Of a stretch of 64,000 nt of DNA, positions 45,586 to 53,100 are shown piece after piece. Position numbers and translations under genes: made by a program. The DNA is from Planosporangium mesophilum (GTDB taxonomy: Bacteria; Actinomycetota; Actinomycetes; Mycobacteriales; Micromonosporaceae): assembly GCF_016863255.1 (NCBI RefSeq), contig NZ_BOON01000027.1:62001-126000 (forward strand). Reading direction: 5' to 3'. Below the pieces are notes generated by a model. That model saw nothing but the letters and a program-made list of their open reading frames with translations. It did not search any database and was not told where the DNA came from. Position 1 is the stretch's first letter. Each line of letters starts with the position of its first letter.

Positions 45586-46620
45586 ATGACACCGGCGGGC
45601 CCCTGCGCCCGGCCGGCGGTGCTACGCCGGTGCGCCGTGATCGGCGCGATCGCCGCGGCGGTGCTGCTCGGCCTGCCCGGCGCGGCGTTCGCCCACGGCA
45701 TCGGGGGCACGAGTGAGACCGCGTCGGGGTTCGTGTGGCTGGGGTTCAAGCACATGCTGGCTGGCTGGGACCATCTGCTGTTCGTCGCGGGCGTGGTGCT
45801 GCTGGCGGGCAAGGCGAAGCGGGCGGCGAAGCTGATCTCGCTGTTCGCTCTGGGCCACAGCATCACGCTGATCGTGGCCACCCTGGCTCACTGGCGGGTG
45901 AACGCGACCCTGGTCGACATCGTGATCGTGCTCAGCCTGGTGTTCGTTGGTGTGGTGGGCTGGTTCGGCCGGCCGAAGGACTGGCGGTGGTTCGCCACGG
46001 CGGTGTTGGGCTTCGGGCTGGTGCACGGGCTCGGGCTGTCGACGCGGCTGCAGGACCTGCTCCGCCCCGAAGACGGTGTGCTGGCCCGGGTGATCGCCTT
46101 CAACGTCGGCGTCGAGTTCGGGCAGCTGATGGCCGTGGTGGGGATGTTCGTGCTCGGCGACGTGCTGGGCCACTACATCACCTGGTCGCACGCGCGGCGG
46201 GCCGCACTGACGGTGGTGTGGCCGACCGACACCGGTGCCAGCGCGTCGGCGTTCGGCGGCTGCGAGGTCCGCAAGCGCACCGAGACCTACCCCGCCGGTG
46301 GCGGCCACCCGAGCAAGTCCTTCTTCGAGCCGGCCGACGCGGTGCCGGACAAGGGCTTCGGTCACCTGTTGGGCGACGGGTACGTGATGGTGCACTACCA
46401 GGCGAGCCTGTCCACCGAGCAGGTCGGCGAGCTGCGCGCATACGTCACCGGCCCCAATGCCGGAAGGGTGATTGGCGCTCCGGCGCGGGGACAGGCCGAC
46501 GTCGTCAAGGCCGTCAACGCCGACAACACGCTGGTGTGCGGCGAGCTCGACCTCGACGGGATCAAGCACTTCGCCGATGACTGGTTGACCGACCCGCGTT
46601 CGTCGCGTCCGACGGAGTAG
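45586..46620 (+). CDS. HupE/UreJ-like permease fused to a soluble C-terminal domain
   Basis: About 344 residues. After a signal peptide (cleavage near AFA-HG) come the HupE motifs FKHMLAGWDHLLFVAGVVLL and LVHGLGLSTRLQ in a six-helix permease for nickel, cobalt or copper-like ions. From about residue 210 a soluble extension begins, containing GGHPSKSFFEPA and DGYVMVHYQASLSTEQVGEL, reminiscent of DUF3105. Most HupE proteins lack this. GTG 45568 is an alternative start. It lies just upstream of a B12 riboswitch and the CbtBA cobalt transporter. Confidence 0.85.
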   Translation: MTPAGPCARPAVLRRCAVIGAIAAAVLLGLPGAAFAHGIGGTSETASGFVWLGFKHMLAGWDHLLFVAGVVLLAGKAKRAAKLISLFALGHSITLIVATLAHWRVNATLVDIVIVLSLVFVGVVGWFGRPKDWRWFATAVLGFGLVHGLGLSTRLQDLLRPEDGVLARVIAFNVGVEFGQLMAVVGMFVLGDVLGHYITWSHARRAALTVVWPTDTGASASAFGGCEVRKRTETYPAGGGHPSKSFFEPADAVPDKGFGHLLGDGYVMVHYQASLSTEQVGELRAYVTGPNAGRVIGAPARGQADVVKAVNADNTLVCGELDLDGIKHFADDWLTDPRSSRPTE

Positions 46621-46649
46621 CCGACCGGTGGTGGTCATGGCGGCGGTGT

Positions 46650-46800
46650 GACAAGGTCTGCGTTGACGGCACTGCCGGCCCGGGGCCCCTGGCGTCACTG
46701 TCGTCTGTAAGGACGGTGTGGGAAGCCGGTTGGAATCCGGCGCGGTCGCGCCACTGTGACCGGTCGCCTGCATGGGCGGCCCGGGAGCCAGACCTCACGC
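46650..46800 (+). ncRNA. Cobalamin riboswitch
   Basis: The conserved adenosylcobalamin aptamer core is readable: GGGAAGCCGGTTGGAATCCGG at 46720-46740, GCCACTGTGACCGG around 46750-46763, and a B12-box-like GAGCCAGACCTCACGCC from about 46785. GGTCT at 46655-46659 can pair with AGACC at 46790-46794 to close the aptamer. It lies 51 bases before CbtB, whose GAGGAGG site at 46838-46844 is the probable control target. Cobalamin should shut down cobalt uptake. Confidence 0.92.
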
Positions 46801-46850
46801 CGTCGTCAATGCACCACCGAGCGGGACGCGTGATCCCGAGGAGGTCCGCC

Positions 46851-47072
46851 ATGGCACAGGTGTCGGCTCTGTCCACCCCGCACTCCGCCCCGGCGCCGGT
46901 CGCGATTCCGCTGCGAGACCTGTTGCCCTGGGCCGTTTTCGGCCTGCTGCTGGTGCTCGTGGCCGTCTACTTCGTTGGCGCCGAACAGGGCGCCACCTCG
47001 CTGGTGTCCGGCCACTGGGTGCACGAGGTCACCCACGACGGCCGGCACATCCTCGGCTTCCCCTGCCACTGA
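46851..47072 (+). CDS. cbtB: CbtB cobalt transporter subunit
   Basis: A 73-aa single-span membrane protein. One helix (WAVFGLLLVLVAVYFVGAE) is followed by a His-rich C-terminus (GHWVHEVTHDGRHILGFPCH) that is diagnostic for CbtB and probably binds cobalt. ATG 46851 has GAGGAGG upstream. It is directly controlled by the cobalamin riboswitch and followed 14 bases later by cbtA. Confidence 0.93.
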   Translation: MAQVSALSTPHSAPAPVAIPLRDLLPWAVFGLLLVLVAVYFVGAEQGATSLVSGHWVHEVTHDGRHILGFPCH

Positions 47073-47086
47073 GCGCGGCAGGCCCC

Positions 47087-47830
47087 ATGATGACCGCACG
47101 CACCCTGCTGGTGCGCGGCATGCTCGTCGGCGTGGTCGCCGGGCTGCTCGCCGTCGCTTTCTCGTCGCTGTTCGGCGAACCGCAGATCAACAACGCCATC
47201 GCCTACGAGGCCGCACACACCCCGCCCGGCGACCACGAGCACGAACTGGTCAGCCGTACCCTGCAGGCCACCGTCGGGCTGGCCGTCGCGGTACTCGTCT
47301 ACGGCGCCGCCCTGGGCGGGGTCTTCGGGCTGGCGTTCGCGTTCGCCTACGGCCGCCTCGGCCGGCTCGGCGCCCGGCCCACCGCGTTGCTGGTCGCCGC
47401 GGTCGGGTTCGTCGCGGTCTACGCGGCGCCGTTCGTCAAGTACCCGGCCAGCCCGCCCGCGGTCGGCAACCCGGACACCATCGGCCGACGCACCGCCCTG
47501 TACTTCCTGATGATCGTCGTCTCGGTGGCGGTCGCGATCGTGGCGACACTGGTCGGCAGGTCACTGAACAGGCGGCTCGACACCTGGACCGCGAGCCTGG
47601 TCGCGGTAGCCGTGTTCGTGGCGGTCGTCGCTCTCGCCGGGCTCGTGCTCCCGGCGGTCGACGAGGTGCCCGGCGACTTCTCGGCAACCCTGCTGTGGCG
47701 CTTCCGGCTGGCCTCGCTGGGTACCCAGCTGGTGCTGTGGACCACGTTCGGGCTGCTGTTTGGCGCGTTGACCGAGCGTAGCCTGCGCCGTCAGGCCGAC
47801 AAGACCCCGCAGGCCGCCGCGGTGGGGTGA
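47087..47830 (+). CDS. cbtA: CbtA cobalt transporter subunit
   Basis: A 247-aa membrane protein with about five helices. LLVRGMLVGVVAGLLAVAFS and FGEPQINNAIAYEAA are typical of CbtA, and FVKYPASPPAVGNPDTIGRR is a second conserved block. With CbtB it forms a B12-regulated cobalt uptake system. It starts at ATG 47087 (or 47090). It completes the cobalt-uptake side of a region that also carries metal exporters. Confidence 0.93.
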   Translation: MMTARTLLVRGMLVGVVAGLLAVAFSSLFGEPQINNAIAYEAAHTPPGDHEHELVSRTLQATVGLAVAVLVYGAALGGVFGLAFAFAYGRLGRLGARPTALLVAAVGFVAVYAAPFVKYPASPPAVGNPDTIGRRTALYFLMIVVSVAVAIVATLVGRSLNRRLDTWTASLVAVAVFVAVVALAGLVLPAVDEVPGDFSATLLWRFRLASLGTQLVLWTTFGLLFGALTERSLRRQADKTPQAAAVG

Positions 47831-47890
47831 ACCCGGCCGCCGACCGACGCCGCCACCTGCGAGCGCGGGCGCCAGCGGCGGTCGTGACGA

Positions 47891-48055
47891 TCAGCGGCTG
47901 GACTGGTAGCTGAGCAGGGCCGGTCCGCCATGAACGCCGTGGGGGACTGGGTAGTAGCTGCGGTGGGTGGCCGGGTCGACGGTGACGACGTGGGCGCCGT
48001 CGGCGAGGTGGCTGCGGCTGGTGATGGTCAGGTGCCGGTCGTGCCGGTCAACCAG
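47891..48055 (-). pseudogene. Beta-propeller-like C-terminal remnant
   Basis: On the minus strand HLADGAHVVTVDPATHRSYY then GGPALLSYQSSR and a stop resembles the last blade of a secreted YncE-like beta-propeller. No upstream part remains. Confidence 0.4.
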
Positions 48056-48615
48056 CCGAGGCCGTCGAGATGCTGACCGAGGTGATCACCGGCACCACCG
48101 CCGACGAACCGCAACCGGATGCCCACTCGACTGCCGCCCCACCCGGGGCACGCGGATTTCCCTTCTCCACCTGCAAAGACGTGCTGGCAAGGCCGTGTTT
48201 CGCCTGTGCCTGGCCCTCGCCATGATCGTCGCGCCATTCGTCTGTTGCGCTGCGACTGGGGGCGGGATGGCACCGAGTCACCTTCTGGACCTGGTTGTGA
48301 TCGAGGTCGTCCAGGTGTCATTCGGAGTCTCGGCACCGTTCCTTGTGAAGGGCCAACAGTCCTAGAAAAGGTCGTGCCCGTGGCGTGCCCGACGTGGCGG
48401 TCAACAAGGGGGAACACCACGCCTTCGGCGGCATGTACGGCTACGTTCCGTCTACCTTCATCCTCCTTCATCCTCGATTCTGGCTACCCAACGTGCAGAT
48501 CAATGCGATTCCCAAGCTGATTGAACCGTGATGACAGCCGCTCGGACGACAGTAGTCGCCCACTGCGGTTGATTGACTGCTTCGTGGCCGCTCAGGGAGG
48601 CATGGAGGACAAACG
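48056..48615. other. Gene-poor stretch with unassigned fragments
   Basis: Short plus-strand readings (EAVEMLTEVITGTT near 48060 and SHLLDLVVIEVVQVSFGVSA near 48290) look like pieces of proteins but have no starts and no family I can name. GGAGG at 48602-48606 serves the next gene. Confidence 0.3.
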
Positions 48616-48975
48616 GTGATCGGTATCGCGGGGCCTGACAAGTTCGCCCACGGGGGGATCATCGACGCCCTGGCGGCGGTGGTGGTCTGCGCCGCGTTGG
48701 GCGTACTGCTGCTGGGGACGTTCAGTGCGATACGTGGCCGACCGTTAAGCAACGGGAGTTCACTCGCCAAGCAGACCGGGCAGGGCAGCGCTCGGCGCCT
48801 CGGCCTGGCACAGGTTCTCTTCGGTACCGGAGCATTGATTCTGGGGCTGCAACCCTTCCTGCTCTTGACCTGGTTGTCCCGCACTATCCTCCTGTCTCTG
48901 ACCGCGGTGCTCATCACCGCTGGCGCTGTCTGGATGGCTGCAACGCTCTTCCGTGCCGGTGCCCGGAATGTATGA
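48616..48975 (+). CDS. Small membrane protein of unknown function
   Basis: A 119-aa protein with three hydrophobic segments (IIDALAAVVVCAALGVLLLG, FGTGALILGLQPFLLLTWL and LLSLTAVLITAGAVWMAATL). GTG 48616 has GGAGG 9 bases upstream. No family recognised. The context is a remnant-rich stretch before the PLP enzyme paralogue. Confidence 0.6.
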   Translation: MIGIAGPDKFAHGGIIDALAAVVVCAALGVLLLGTFSAIRGRPLSNGSSLAKQTGQGSARRLGLAQVLFGTGALILGLQPFLLLTWLSRTILLSLTAVLITAGAVWMAATLFRAGARNV

Positions 48976-49201
48976 CCAGCAGCGACCCAGCCGAACTGAA
49001 GAAAGTCGGCTCGCACCGGCCGTACAGCAGCGAAGTACAGCAACCGATCGCACTGAACCAGACCACGAAGGACCGCAACAACCCGGCTGACCTCCTATCG
49101 GACCGCACGAGACCGGGTTGCCCGTAGTTCACACCCAAGAGGTCGACCGGCGATCGGCGAAGCGGTTCAGGTGACCGGGCTGCCGGGTACATTGACTGAC
49201 C

Positions 49202-50164
49202 GTGCTCCAGACCCGTCTCGATCTCGACCGAATCCGCGCGTCCCGCGATGCGATCGACCCGGTCTTTCTGGCCACGCCGCTGTACCGGTGTGATGCCCTG
49301 GGAGGCCAGCTTGGCTGCACGGTGAGCATCAAGCTGGAAACAGCGAACCCGGTGCGCAGCTTCAAGGCGCGGGGTACTGAACTGGCCACGAGCCGCCTGG
49401 CCGACCAGGGCGTGGCGGCGGTGGTGTGCGCCAGCGCCGGTAACCTCGGTCAGGCACTGGGTTGGTCGGGTCGGCGCCGAGGCCTGGACGTGACCGTAGC
49501 GGCGTCGTGCTTTGCGCCGACGGTCAAGCTCGACCGGATCCGTTCCGTCGGGGCGCACCTGGAGCTGGTGGATGGCGACTTCGAGATGGCCCGCGAGCGG
49601 GCGGTGACCATCGCGCAACAGCGCGGCGTTCGGCTGGTCGAGGACAGCTTGGACATTGAGACCTGCGAGGGTGCGGCGACCATCGGCCTGGAGTTGGTCA
49701 GCGGGGTGTCCGCCGGCGACGCCGTCCTGGTCGCCCTTGGTGGCGGTGCCATGGCCACCGGCGTCGGCCATGTCCTCAAAGCGCTTGCGCCAGGGGTCGA
49801 GGTGGTCTGCGTGCAGCCGGTTGGCGCACCTGCCATGACGCTGTCCTGGCGGGAGCGCAGGGTCGTCACCACCGACTCGACCCACACCATTGCCGACGGT
49901 GTGGCCGGCCGGTATCCGATCCCTGTGGTCCTGGACGATCTCCTCCAGGTGATCGACGACGCGGTTCTCGTGCGTGAGGCGTCGATCGTCACCGGGATGC
50001 GGTTGCTCCTGGAGCACGCGGGTTTGGTCGTCGAACCCTCGGCAGCTTTGGGTATCGCCGCCATTCTCGAAGACCCTGATCGCTTTGCCGGTCGCCACGT
50101 GGTCACGATCATCTGTGGTGGCAACGTAGACCTGGACGCCTACCGCCGTTGGGTCGGCTGGTGA
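49202..50164 (+). CDS. PLP-dependent threonine dehydratase-like enzyme, paralogue
   Basis: A 320-aa fold-type II PLP enzyme, close paralogue of 17627-18607. Schiff-base Lys55 is in SFKARG, the Asn loop is ASAGNLGQALGW and the phosphate loop ALGGGAMATG. All catalytic features are intact in both copies. GTG 49202 corresponds to the paralogue's start; upstream sequence is unrelated. It ends 23 bases before a diverged direct repeat and about 650 bases before the second tRNA-Pro fragment. Confidence 0.87.
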   Translation: MLQTRLDLDRIRASRDAIDPVFLATPLYRCDALGGQLGCTVSIKLETANPVRSFKARGTELATSRLADQGVAAVVCASAGNLGQALGWSGRRRGLDVTVAASCFAPTVKLDRIRSVGAHLELVDGDFEMARERAVTIAQQRGVRLVEDSLDIETCEGAATIGLELVSGVSAGDAVLVALGGGAMATGVGHVLKALAPGVEVVCVQPVGAPAMTLSWRERRVVTTDSTHTIADGVAGRYPIPVVLDDLLQVIDDAVLVREASIVTGMRLLLEHAGLVVEPSAALGIAAILEDPDRFAGRHVVTIICGGNVDLDAYRRWVGW

Positions 50165-50186
50165 GTCCTGGCAACTGAAGTAGCGG

Positions 50187-50228
50187 GTGACGAACTGAGT
50201 GACAACCGGTACGGACATTGGCGGACAG
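50187..50228 (+). repeat. Direct repeat near the attachment site, copy 1
   Basis: This 42-base unit (gtgacgaactgagtgac, then caaccggtacggac-like sequence, then attggcggaca) matches 50702-50743 at roughly 36 positions. The two copies bracket a small minus-strand gene. It may be duplicated integrase-end or attachment-arm sequence. Confidence 0.55.
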
Positions 50229-50336
50229 TGGCGTACTGTTTCTCGTGCTAACCGGCCATGACCGCCCTGGCAGCCCGCCCACGATCATTCTTTGACACGG
50301 AAGATGCCGATGTGCCCGTGGCGTGTCGGTCGTGCC

Positions 50337-50699
50337 TTACTGTCCCGACGCCCAGATGTCCCAAGAGATGCGCCACTCGGGCTTCGGGGCCGGTTGGGGC
50401 TCACCGTCGCCGAGGAGCACTTGGCTGACTATCTCCGCAGCGGCACGGACATCCTCGTCACGCCGTTGCTCATACATGGCGTCGCAAGAAACGTGAACTG
50501 AGGCGTTGTGAATCGTCGTCGTGCTGCCGTGACCGCTCTGCTTGCGAACGAGCGCACGGATGGCCTTCCGCAAGGCTGCTTGCTGGTCGCCGGGGACATG
50601 ATGGATCTCGGCGTAGCCGTACTCGCACACGAGGTCAGCTGCTACCTGGGCGACCAGGCCGAGGCGGTCATGCGCCGGCGTAGTGGTGTCGTCCGGCAT
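50337..50699 (-). CDS. Small hypothetical protein next to the attachment-like repeat
   Basis: A 120-aa soluble protein of normal amino-acid composition (LGLVAQVAADLVCEYGYAEI, ALRKAIRALVRKQSGHG, AAEIVSQVLLGDGE). No family recognised and no good ribosome-binding site. Its place between direct repeats and the tRNA fragment suggests cargo or accessory gene of an integrated element. Confidence 0.5.
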   Translation of the reverse strand: MPDDTTTPAHDRLGLVAQVAADLVCEYGYAEIHHVPGDQQAALRKAIRALVRKQSGHGSTTTIHNASVHVSCDAMYEQRRDEDVRAAAEIVSQVLLGDGEPQPAPKPEWRISWDIWASGQ

Positions 50700-50701
50700 G
50701 A

Positions 50702-50743
50702 GTGACAAACTGAGTGACGACGGGCACGGACAGCGGCGGACAT
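50702..50743 (+). repeat. Direct repeat near the attachment site, copy 2
   Basis: Second copy of the 42-base unit at 50187. It lies about 70 bases before the tRNA-Pro fragment. Three GCAGGTCAA elements (50769, 50791, 50859) follow, around the tRNA fragment. Confidence 0.55.
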
Positions 50744-50814
50744 CCACGGACGTTGGAGGACTGTTCTAGCAGGTCAACGCCCGTACATGTGCAGGTCAAA
50801 GAGGCGTGCTGGCT

Positions 50815-50860
50815 GCTGGGGATCAAGGGGTCGTCGGTTCAAATCCGGCCGTCCCGACGC
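50815..50860 (+). repeat. tRNA-Pro 3' half; attachment-site-like direct repeat, copy 2
   Basis: Same orientation as copy 1 at 4795-4840, with one mismatch in 46 bases (A for G at 50822). It again lacks a tRNA 5' half. The copies are 46,020 bases apart. The right flank continues GCAGGTCAAAG, repeated just left of the core. Confidence 0.8.
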
Positions 50861-50870
50861 AGGTCAAAGG

Positions 50871-50893
50871 CCCTGTCCGCCGGTCGGACAGGG
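50871..50893 (+). terminator. Hairpin after tRNA-Pro fragment copy 2
   Basis: A 9-bp perfect stem (CCCTGTCCG / CGGACAGGG) with a 5-base loop lies 11 bases after the tRNA 3' end, where a tRNA terminator would be. No T tract. Confidence 0.65.
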
Positions 50894-50944
50894 ATCGGTG
50901 CAGCAACCAGGTGCAGCAGCGCTCGGGCGGCTACCAGGGATCCG

Positions 50945-51652
50945 CTACGAAGGACGCGGAAGAGGGTCGAGGAGCGCGGCCAGGTAGGTCACCTGCTCGG
51001 CTTGCGGGACGATGGCAGCCGGGTCGAGGCGCCCTGGGCGGTAGGTGAGAAGCTCGATCCCATGGACGCTCCACGTCGGGACGTGACCGCGCAGGTGGGC
51101 GTCGAGTATCCCTGGTGAGCACCACGTCCGGATGGACGGCGGGCTCTCTGTGCGGATGCGGAACGCCCGGTCGAAGGCGGGGTTGCCGGTGGCGCAGTCA
51201 CCCGGGCCCATGACGGCCCGGGTCAGCCGGGATAGGCCGCCCCGCTGCTCGACTGCGGTGTCCGGCATGGGCCGGGTGAGCAGGGCCACGGCCACGGTGT
51301 AGTGGTGCGTGTTGGACGTCGTCGAGGTACTCGTGCCGCCCGCCCCGTCGGGGACCGTGGTGACCTGGGTGTCCGTCACGGTGTATTCCCCGATGCTGAC
51401 TCGCCTCCCGCGCACGACGCCGGAGACCGTGACGCTGACTCCCCGGCGCGCGCCGCCGGGGAGCCGGGCACCCCAGTCGACAGCGGGGCGCTCGGTGACA
51501 GCCCAGCCGTTCGCCTGCGCCCAGGACCGCAGACCGTCCATGCGGCGTCGCTCGCGGCGGCGGGCGGCCACGGTGACGAGGATGACCAGGCCGACGACGA
51601 GGGCGCAGAATAGCCCGGAGCCGGTGATGACCGCCGCTTCCAATGGGATCAA
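50945..51652 (-). CDS. Membrane-anchored hypothetical protein of the ESX-like operon
   Basis: A 235-aa protein with one N-terminal helix (SGLFCALVVGLVILVTVAA), a basic stretch (RRRERRR) and a soluble domain of unknown family (RRGVSVTVSGVVRGRRVSIG). TTG 51652 overlaps the upstream stop. It is the last gene of the five-gene minus-strand operon. Confidence 0.72.
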   Translation of the reverse strand: MIPLEAAVITGSGLFCALVVGLVILVTVAARRRERRRMDGLRSWAQANGWAVTERPAVDWGARLPGGARRGVSVTVSGVVRGRRVSIGEYTVTDTQVTTVPDGAGGTSTSTTSNTHHYTVAVALLTRPMPDTAVEQRGGLSRLTRAVMGPGDCATGNPAFDRAFRIRTESPPSIRTWCSPGILDAHLRGHVPTWSVHGIELLTYRPGRLDPAAIVPQAEQVTYLAALLDPLPRPS

Positions 51653-52035
51653 CCGCGCGTGTATCGGTTCGCCGCGACTCCGGCGGCCAGGCCGGCGATC
51701 GCGTCGAGCACCGCGAGGGCGACGGCGAACGTCTCCACCGGACCGACGATGGCATCGGCACCGGCCCACACGGCGATGACGCCGGCCGCGACCGGCACGC
51801 TGATCAGGCGCAGCCCGGCCAGCAGCGGCGCCGTCCCGCCCAGACTTCGACTGCGGGTCAGCACGGCGGCCAGGGCCAACGTTGAGATGACGACGCCAGC
51901 CAGGGCGCCGGCGCACAGCAGGCCGAACGCCTGCTCCTTTCCCTGCGCCTGGACGAGCAGGATGGCGACGATCGTGGCATCGGCGCAGAGCAACACCGCG
52001 ATCTGCAGTGCCCGGGCGATTCGGCGGTCGATCAT
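51649..52035 (-). CDS. Small four-helix membrane protein of the ESX-like operon
   Basis: A 128-aa protein with four hydrophobic segments (ALQIAVLLCADATIVAILLV, LLCAGALAGVVISTLALAAV, AAGVIAVWAGADAIV, AVALAVLDAIAGLAAGVAA). No family recognised. Four bases separate it from the WXG100-type gene upstream. Confidence 0.75.
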   Translation of the reverse strand: MIDRRIARALQIAVLLCADATIVAILLVQAQGKEQAFGLLCAGALAGVVISTLALAAVLTRSRSLGGTAPLLAGLRLISVPVAAGVIAVWAGADAIVGPVETFAVALAVLDAIAGLAAGVAANRYTRG

Positions 52036-52039
52036 CGGA

Positions 52040-52771
52040 TCAGTACTTCGCTGCGGGCGGCCAGTGGCCGTCGCGGAAGCCGCCGTTGTCGTTGAGTTTT
52101 TGCCGCATCGAGGTGGCCGCCGACATGCACACCGACTTCAGGATCAGCATGCCGCCGACGACGGCGGCCGAGGCGACGAGGGCTGCGCCGGCAGCGATGA
52201 ACGGCGATGCGGGCAGTCCGAAGATGGTGGCCGCGGAGGACAGCGCCCCTATGATGCCGACGACGAATGCCGCGAGCGCGCTGACGAGGGCGACCCAGAA
52301 AGCGATGATCCCCTTCGACACGTCGGAGAGGGCGCTGGCTATGCCGTCGGTGAACGAACTCTTGATTTTGTCGAGGGCGGCCTTCTGCTGCGGCAGCGTC
52401 TGCCGGTAGGCGTTGGCCGCGTCGCCGTCCCAGTTGTCGTCGACGAGCAACGTGCCGGCGTCGGCGGTCTGCACCTGCGCGCTGACCGGACCGCCGACGC
52501 TGTCGCTCCAGGCGTCGGCGGTGGCGGACAGCTTCGACGGCGACCCCAGATGTGTGGCGACCTCGTACCAGAAGTCCCAGATCTCCTTGAGTACGCCGAC
52601 GAACTTGTTCCACCCGGAGACGACCTTGTCCTGCAGGCCGGACGGCAGCCAGTGCATCTTGTCGTTGATGCGATTCTGCAGCTCGGTGGTCTTGCCGTTG
52701 ATCCGGTCGACGGTCGACAGGATCTTGCTGATCAGCTCGCTCTCCGTCGCCGGGCTTACGGTGCTACCCAC
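52040..52771 (-). CDS. WXG100-type protein with C-terminal membrane helices
   Basis: A 243-aa protein. A WXG-like turn (NWDGDAANAYRQ) sits in a helical hairpin at about residues 75-150, followed by two hydrophobic segments (AFWVALVSALAAFVVGIIGA and PFIAAGAALVASAAVVGGML). WXG100 domains are substrates or partners of type VII secretion. It overlaps the preceding small ESX-like gene by 8 bases. Confidence 0.8.
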   Translation of the reverse strand: MGSTVSPATESELISKILSTVDRINGKTTELQNRINDKMHWLPSGLQDKVVSGWNKFVGVLKEIWDFWYEVATHLGSPSKLSATADAWSDSVGGPVSAQVQTADAGTLLVDDNWDGDAANAYRQTLPQQKAALDKIKSSFTDGIASALSDVSKGIIAFWVALVSALAAFVVGIIGALSSAATIFGLPASPFIAAGAALVASAAVVGGMLILKSVCMSAATSMRQKLNDNGGFRDGHWPPAAKY

Positions 52772-53081
52772 GGACGTCCCACACCCCCTTGAACTTCTTG
52801 GCGGCGGCCTCGTCGTTGGTCTGGTAGGCGTTGGCGACCTGGTCCAATGCGGTGCTCAGGCCGTTGAACACCTCGGTGGCCTCGCCGAGCAGCATCACGA
52901 TCTTCTGCTGGATCTCGTCGTACGTGTTCTGCAGCTCCGTGTGGGCGGACGCCCACGACAGATCGTGCTCGGTGAGGGTCAGTCCTTGCGCGGATTGACG
53001 GGCGAGGTCGGTCGTGTGCGCCACGCCGTCCCACATGGCAGCGTCGCTGCGCAGGGCCTCCTCCGCCGCTTTCAACGTCAT
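52764..53081 (-). CDS. ESX/EspC-like small helical protein
   Basis: A 105-aa helical protein of the size and character of type VII secretion substrates (WXG100/EspC-like): MWDGVAHTTDLARQSAQGLT, SWASAHTELQNTYDEIQQKI and a C-terminal YQTNDEAAAKKFKGVW. It would pair with the larger WXG protein encoded next. No EccC ATPase or EccD channel gene is in the window. Confidence 0.75.
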   Translation of the reverse strand: MTLKAAEEALRSDAAMWDGVAHTTDLARQSAQGLTLTEHDLSWASAHTELQNTYDEIQQKIVMLLGEATEVFNGLSTALDQVANAYQTNDEAAAKKFKGVWDVRG

Positions 53082-53100
53082 TCCGGTCTCCTCCCCGTGG

